Assembly: GCA_029532415.1 (NCBI GenBank)
Contig: JAQOTA010000058.1
Location: 1,426,001-1,490,000 of the forward strand
Origin: Marasmius tenuissimus
Lineage: Eukaryota > Basidiomycota > Agaricomycetes > Agaricales > Marasmiaceae
Direction: 5' to 3'
Length of the DNA: 64,000 nt
Of the stretch, positions 59,516 to 64,000 are shown piece after piece. Below the pieces are notes generated by a model. The model was not told where the DNA came from, made no database searches, and saw only the letters and a list, made by a program, of their open reading frames with translations. Position numbers and translations under genes: made by a program. How positions within the stretch are numbered: the first letter of the stretch is position 1; each line of letters starts with the position of its first letter.

Positions 59516-60693
59516 CCCCAGTGAAAACCGCACCTGCACTGGTCTGGCGATATCTGGGGTTCTCGGAGATAATCTGCATGTGCAGACGCCTTCAGATATT
59601 CCCAGAGTTTGCTCGTCTGTACAGATTATATCTGCGCCTGTCTGGCCCGGATTCCACTCATCCTGCTGGTCTCTGTGCCTATCCGGGCATATCTGCATGT
59701 ATCCGGCGTTTTCTGTCGCTGCTACGGGTTCTCTCTGGGTCCTTCCTTCGGTTTCTTTATAATTGAATCCTTTGTTATTATCCACTATCCTCATGGATAT
59801 ATACACGGGTGACAGAAAGCAGAAGAAAAACTATGAACTAACCACCTCAAAAACATGACAACGGTGATGACTTCGCTTCAGTGGACAACTTACAAACCTC
59901 TTGGCCTGACGACATTCTTCCATCCCACTCAACTCATGCCATCTCCACATGCCACGTCTCTAATCCTGTCCATCCCGCCCAACCGTAATGCGATCCAACC
60001 GATCCTGTGAAAACTATGCTTTTGAGACGCCTGGATGGAGATCAGAAGACAGTGAGCAACGAGTTATGGACGGCGAGTAATAAGAGTACCTGAACACGCC
60101 ATGAAAATCAGAAGGCCCCTGCATAAATATACCTGATTAGGATAATACAAAATGAGCAAGCCATGTCGATGAATGTGATACGGTCTGACACTCACCAGAA
60201 ACCACGATTCTCCGCGTTATCCACGAGCCTGAGTTGACGAGCAGAGAAATTATACGAGTACAAGACGTTGTGGAGATGGGGGGAGGGAAGAAAGAAGCGT
60301 CGTGGTCGACGTCAAGTGTCTTCGAGTATAAGTGACGGGCAGATGATTTGAGAACCCACGCACGGACCAGTTTAGGGTAGGGCATTGAAGGGCACGCGTC
60401 TGAACGCGTTCCAAATTGAATAGTTGGATGTGTTCTTGCGACGACTTTGTCGAGGCTCGAGCTACCATCAATCATTTGAAAAAAACTTCGAAGTCGTCAC
60501 AAACTACGAGCAGAAGATTGAACACTGCAAAGGAATTTGAGAAAATTCGTCCCAAACACCTCCCAGCTTCTAACCATCTCCACAACTCCATCTCCTCGAC
60601 TCCACCTCCTGAGCACCAGGATGCAGATTGATACGGAGAATGCCAGAAGCTCTCAGATATTCCCAGAACGTGCAGGTGCGGTTTTCACTGGGG
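59516..60693. mobile_element. Non-autonomous TIR element, 1,178 bp, TSD GTAAG
   Basis: The ends begin CCCCAGTGAAAACCGCACCT and match for 24 bp without error; weaker similarity (GATATCTGGGGTTCTCGG versus AATATCTGAGAGCTTCTGG) continues to about 50 bp. GTAAG flanks both sides (59511-59515, 60694-60698). No frame of note lies inside. The motif ATATCTG recurs in the left arm. Five-bp duplication with a CCCCAGTG terminus does not match the common superfamilies I know well, so the class is open. Confidence 0.8.
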
Positions 60694-60698
60694 GTAAG

Positions 60699-63600
60699 CA
60701 GTAGGGCTGTGTACAGCCTACAGGCGCCCGCCGCGAGCCGCCGCGTTGATGACAGTGATCATCGACCCGAAACACGTCCGCACCTTGACCTTCGAATGTC
60801 ATGTCACAGCCTCAGAGTCTAAAAACCTCAAGCTCAACCCCCCATCGTCCTCACAAACTCCACAGTCATCGAGTCCATAAACATCAAGCTCAGAGGATCG
60901 AAAAGGTGGAGGAGAGGCTATAAGGCGTCGAAGGGCTCGTTATAGCCATGGGACAGGCGAGGGAGAAAGTCAATGATGGGAATGGGACGAGGCCCTGGGC
61001 GTGCTGGAGACCAAAATCAACAATCTCATGATCAAGGCGTTTGTATTTCGAAGAGCTACAGAAGTTGCAGACATTACTCAGAACGAACGTATTGCAGGAG
61101 ACTTCGCTGAGTTGATCGGAGGTTATTTTTATGGGGAAATGAACGAGTGGATCACCGTAAAGATTTTTTTACCACATGTATAGCTCTGGACGGCGACGTA
61201 TGAACACGTCTCTCTCAAGCCATAATACGCACCATCAGCCTACTCTCTAGACTGACGCCCTCCACGGCATAGTCCAATACTTATCTCAAACGCAATCGCA
61301 CCCGTCATCCTCGCCGTGCCAGTTCTCACTGAAGGTCTCCACTCAATTCACAATTCACCAATCTATTACGACTACGCGAGTGCATGTGCATTCACAACTA
61401 TCGAAGTTGTCCGAAATCAGGTCGGGAACAAGCCGTTACTATGCTGGCTGAATCTAAAGATCTAGCAGGTTATAGAAGGTGAGCGCGGGTATGGCTCTCG
61501 TAGCACTGTTTTTTTTTTTCTCACTGGGTTTGGACAGCGTGGAACTCAGAAGGACTTCACAGCGCAAAGCTAATTGCGATCTGGATTATGGGGAATCTAC
61601 TTTCAGCAGATATGGAAAGAATTATCACATCCGCTGCCTTTCCCTTTACTGTCCTAGTAACGCTTTAACGCCTCACTCCAGGCTGCCTGCCATCTATAAC
61701 GACCACTTCATCTTCAGAAAAATAGTGTCATCGTTAACAATCATATCAACTTCAAAGAAAGAAGGGCTCTGCCGGAGGTGTCGTGTCAATGGCGAATTCG
61801 TCCGCTCGACCTCTGTGTGCTTTCGTGTAGTGGGCTATCGGGGCGAGTGTGGAACGCTTGGTTTCTTGAACAAACGGTACGACTGACAACCTTGCGTCTG
61901 CGGGTTAGTGTCAACCGAGCATCCCCAGCGATATCAATATCGGATAAGCCATCAGCTACCAGAGGTCATCAGAAGAGCACTTAGAAAATGAGCTTTCGAG
62001 AGTGGATACGGAGGTGTAGTGCGTTTCGTTTCGTTTCTTTAGTTCACTTGTTCCCCCCAACTTACGTTGTCGTTCACGGCGGATGCCCACACATCACACA
62101 AAATCTCGCACAAGGACTCACACATCGCACGTAAGTTCTCCGCCCAAAGTCCCGCATTGTACCATATGATCCCCGATTTCGTGGGCGGCGAGCGTCCAGC
62201 GCTTTTCAACAAGAATTTAGGGCCATGAACAGACGCTGAAGGTGGGCGAAAATAGTCTGACCTTTGCCTTCGGAGATTATGAATCAGGCCTCGAGAACGA
62301 CCGGACCGTTGTCGACACGGGCTTGGACCCAGAGACATGTTCGACGTAAGTCATGTAGTCTTCTAAGCGATACATACTACACCAACGATACCTTCTCATT
62401 CATCGAACTATCTACCATAGTGGGGACTCAGGCGACGGGGCGAGGAGGGTTTGCCCCGGTCAGGATCCTTCCCGAGTTCGAGCCGTGAGACCCTAGGGCC
62501 CCACAGCGGCGATAACACCAAATGCATTTGCCCATTCCGGGCTCTAAATCTCCTAAAAGCACCGAGAACTGTCTAAGTTTGCACCAACCATCGGCTCAAT
62601 AACTTTCCTTCGCGCCGAAATAATACATTGTGTGCCTGGCGCCGGTAACCTTCCTCTTTTTCCAAGCCGTCAAACAGCAGCGGCTACACGGCTACGGCAT
62701 CAACGCTCGAAACTTCCAAGATATACTATATAAAATGTGGCGTGTTCGAAATTTCTGTGTACTTTTTTGTACATATCGGTTGTCGACTATTTGTATCTTA
62801 TGAGATTGGAGACTGAAGTGGACTGGACATGAACGTTTGAGCATTGAATATTGAATCGTGGGCCCTGCTATGCGACGGGTCCGGGATACTTGAGCAGACG
62901 CCTCCTTGATTCTTCTTGTCGCCTCATTTGGCAGCTGAACAACTTGTCAAGCTCTAAGCTTTACGGGCTCCTGGCCTTCGGCACCACATAAAGAGCTCAT
63001 AATCGATGCAAAGATGCTACTAGGAAAGCCCGATGATACGATCATGAACTTGTCATTCGGAACGAGGATTCTCTCTCTGAAGCTGGGACAAGCACACTAA
63101 ATCTTACGGCTGTGGAGTTTTTGAGAGAGAGAAACGTCGAGAATGACGGATCCTAGGACTGGAACAAGAACTCTGAAGACGAAAATACCAAAAATTGGAG
63201 TTCGACCCGCAGCGAGGCTCAGCGGCTAGTGCCACCCAAGCACTCGTGGGAATACATGACTCCCCTTGTCCAGCAACCACTACGTCGTTGAACGTTGAGC
63301 TCGCAACGATCCTTCTTGTACTCTTTTAATCTACACCTCTTAACTACTTATCTCTCGACTCGATTCTCAAGAGTACCAATTGATAGTAGATACATGACAC
63401 ACGACAATGTGCCGTCGAGGTTACAGGTACGCTGTGGCCCATACTATCGCCCAGTATTCACTTAAGCTTTCTCTGACGGGGCCATCGACTTGCTATTTTT
63501 CATCCAGGCTCGCCTGTATCCACCGCTCGAATGTCTATCCTCGAAAGAAGCCCATTGCGTTGGTCTTCGAAGAATCGAATCTTCTGTGATTTAGCTCTAT

Positions 63601-64000
63601 CCCTTTCTGCAACGCACGTCCCAAGCGGCGCCCCGCACACTGTGACCTGGTTTAAAGGGTGTCGCGTCTATCATCACTACCAGAATCCGTGGACTTGTGA
63701 TTCGTTGATGTTTATCTGAGGGGTCAGCGGGCGCTGGGAAGCATTTTTCAAAGACTCTACTGGACGGCCTATCCTCACGGTCTGCTTCCAATGCTCGGTA
63801 TGAATCGTTCATTCGACCCGGCTCGTCTTCGAAGGTGTGAAAGGGAAGGTAGCGAAAGTGTACGACAGCGCCGTGCATCGTCTGCCATATCGGTTTAGAT
63901 ATCTCATATGAATGTTCGCGACCTAGCCCTGCCTTTAGCCCCATCTGGGTGTTGTCGCGTTCACGCGTCATCTACGCGTTTTTCTGCAGGTATCTATCAT
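60699..64000. other. Right end of the window, no gene supported
   Basis: A stretch at about 60,890-61,015 resembles parts of the duplicated unit (21,775-21,940 and 27,410-27,540), so relics of that family reach here. A short frame near 62,390-62,485 has a GRGGFAPV stretch, but nothing kinase-like follows. No RNA gene was found. Confidence 0.4.

Noticed and set aside
62390..62485. Glycine-loop-like GRGGFAPV, possible kinase fragment
   Set aside because: No lysine, hinge or catalytic loop follows within 1 kb; chance or a very short relic.
63200..63260. GTTCGA with A-box-like text on the other strand, possible tRNA
   Set aside because: The boxes lie on opposite strands and no cloverleaf forms.
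1..64000. Starship-type tyrosine recombinase, TET/JBP gene, CRISPR array, NLR gene
   Set aside because: Looked for in all parts; no supporting motif was seen.

Overview
ORGANISM. The window looks like nuclear DNA of an agaricomycete (mushroom-forming basidiomycete). The genes are dense in 45-80 bp GT-AG introns. The families are typical of that group: a KDZ-type transposase gene, a DUF6589 protein, a RecQ-like helicase, F-box proteins with leucine-rich-type C-termini, TKL-type kinases, a bestrophin, and Ty1/copia elements. Nothing prokaryotic or organellar was seen. All exon models are hand-made from splice signals and reading frame, and those marked 'closes in frame' add up to a whole number of codons.

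LAYOUT. (1) 1-10.9 kb: tightly packed, intron-rich genes in divergent and convergent pairs. The leftmost gene runs off the window and carries a Cys cluster of KDZ-transposase type. Neighbours include a ribonuclease-H1-N-terminal/viroplasmin-like protein, a basic protein, several unrecognised small proteins and a coiled-coil protein. (2) 11-20 kb: two F-box genes, a 226-bp minisatellite block (15.0-16.3 kb), a ten-exon bestrophin gene and a small unknown gene. (3) 21-32.5 kb: an old tandem duplication of about 5.5 kb, each copy ending in a degenerate TKL-type kinase gene (24.9-26.3 and 30.9-32.5 kb). (4) 32,792-54,644: a composite DNA transposon with 30-bp terminal inverted repeats (29/30 identical). 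Its two genes lie tail to tail: a DUF6589 gene on + and a RecQ-like helicase gene on -, with stop codons 23 bp apart. It was later hit by a solo LTR (37,372-37,827, TSD ACTTA), a full copia element on + (39,886-46,252, TSD GAGCG) and a second copia copy on - (47,831-54,236, TSD AGCTG). Without these it would be about 8.6 kb. (5) 54.9-55.5 kb: two small fold-back/MITE-like elements. (6) 56.8-58.6 kb: a third, complete TKL-type kinase gene of 479 codons. (7) 59,516-60,693: a 1.18-kb non-autonomous TIR element with 5-bp TSD GTAAG. The rest to 64 kb holds no gene I can support.

HOW IT FITS TOGETHER. Most of the window is mobile or duplicated DNA. The DUF6589 plus RecQ-like pair inside one set of TIRs suggests that DUF6589 is the transposase of a helicase-bearing DNA transposon. 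The nonsense mutations in that element and in both copia copies all read as CGA to TGA, and all seven LTR-LTR differences in the copia pair are CpG transitions. This points to methylation-linked decay. The host genes worth attention are the three kinase paralogues, whose first exon encodes a shared 17-residue Asn/Gly/Gln motif, and the intact bestrophin.
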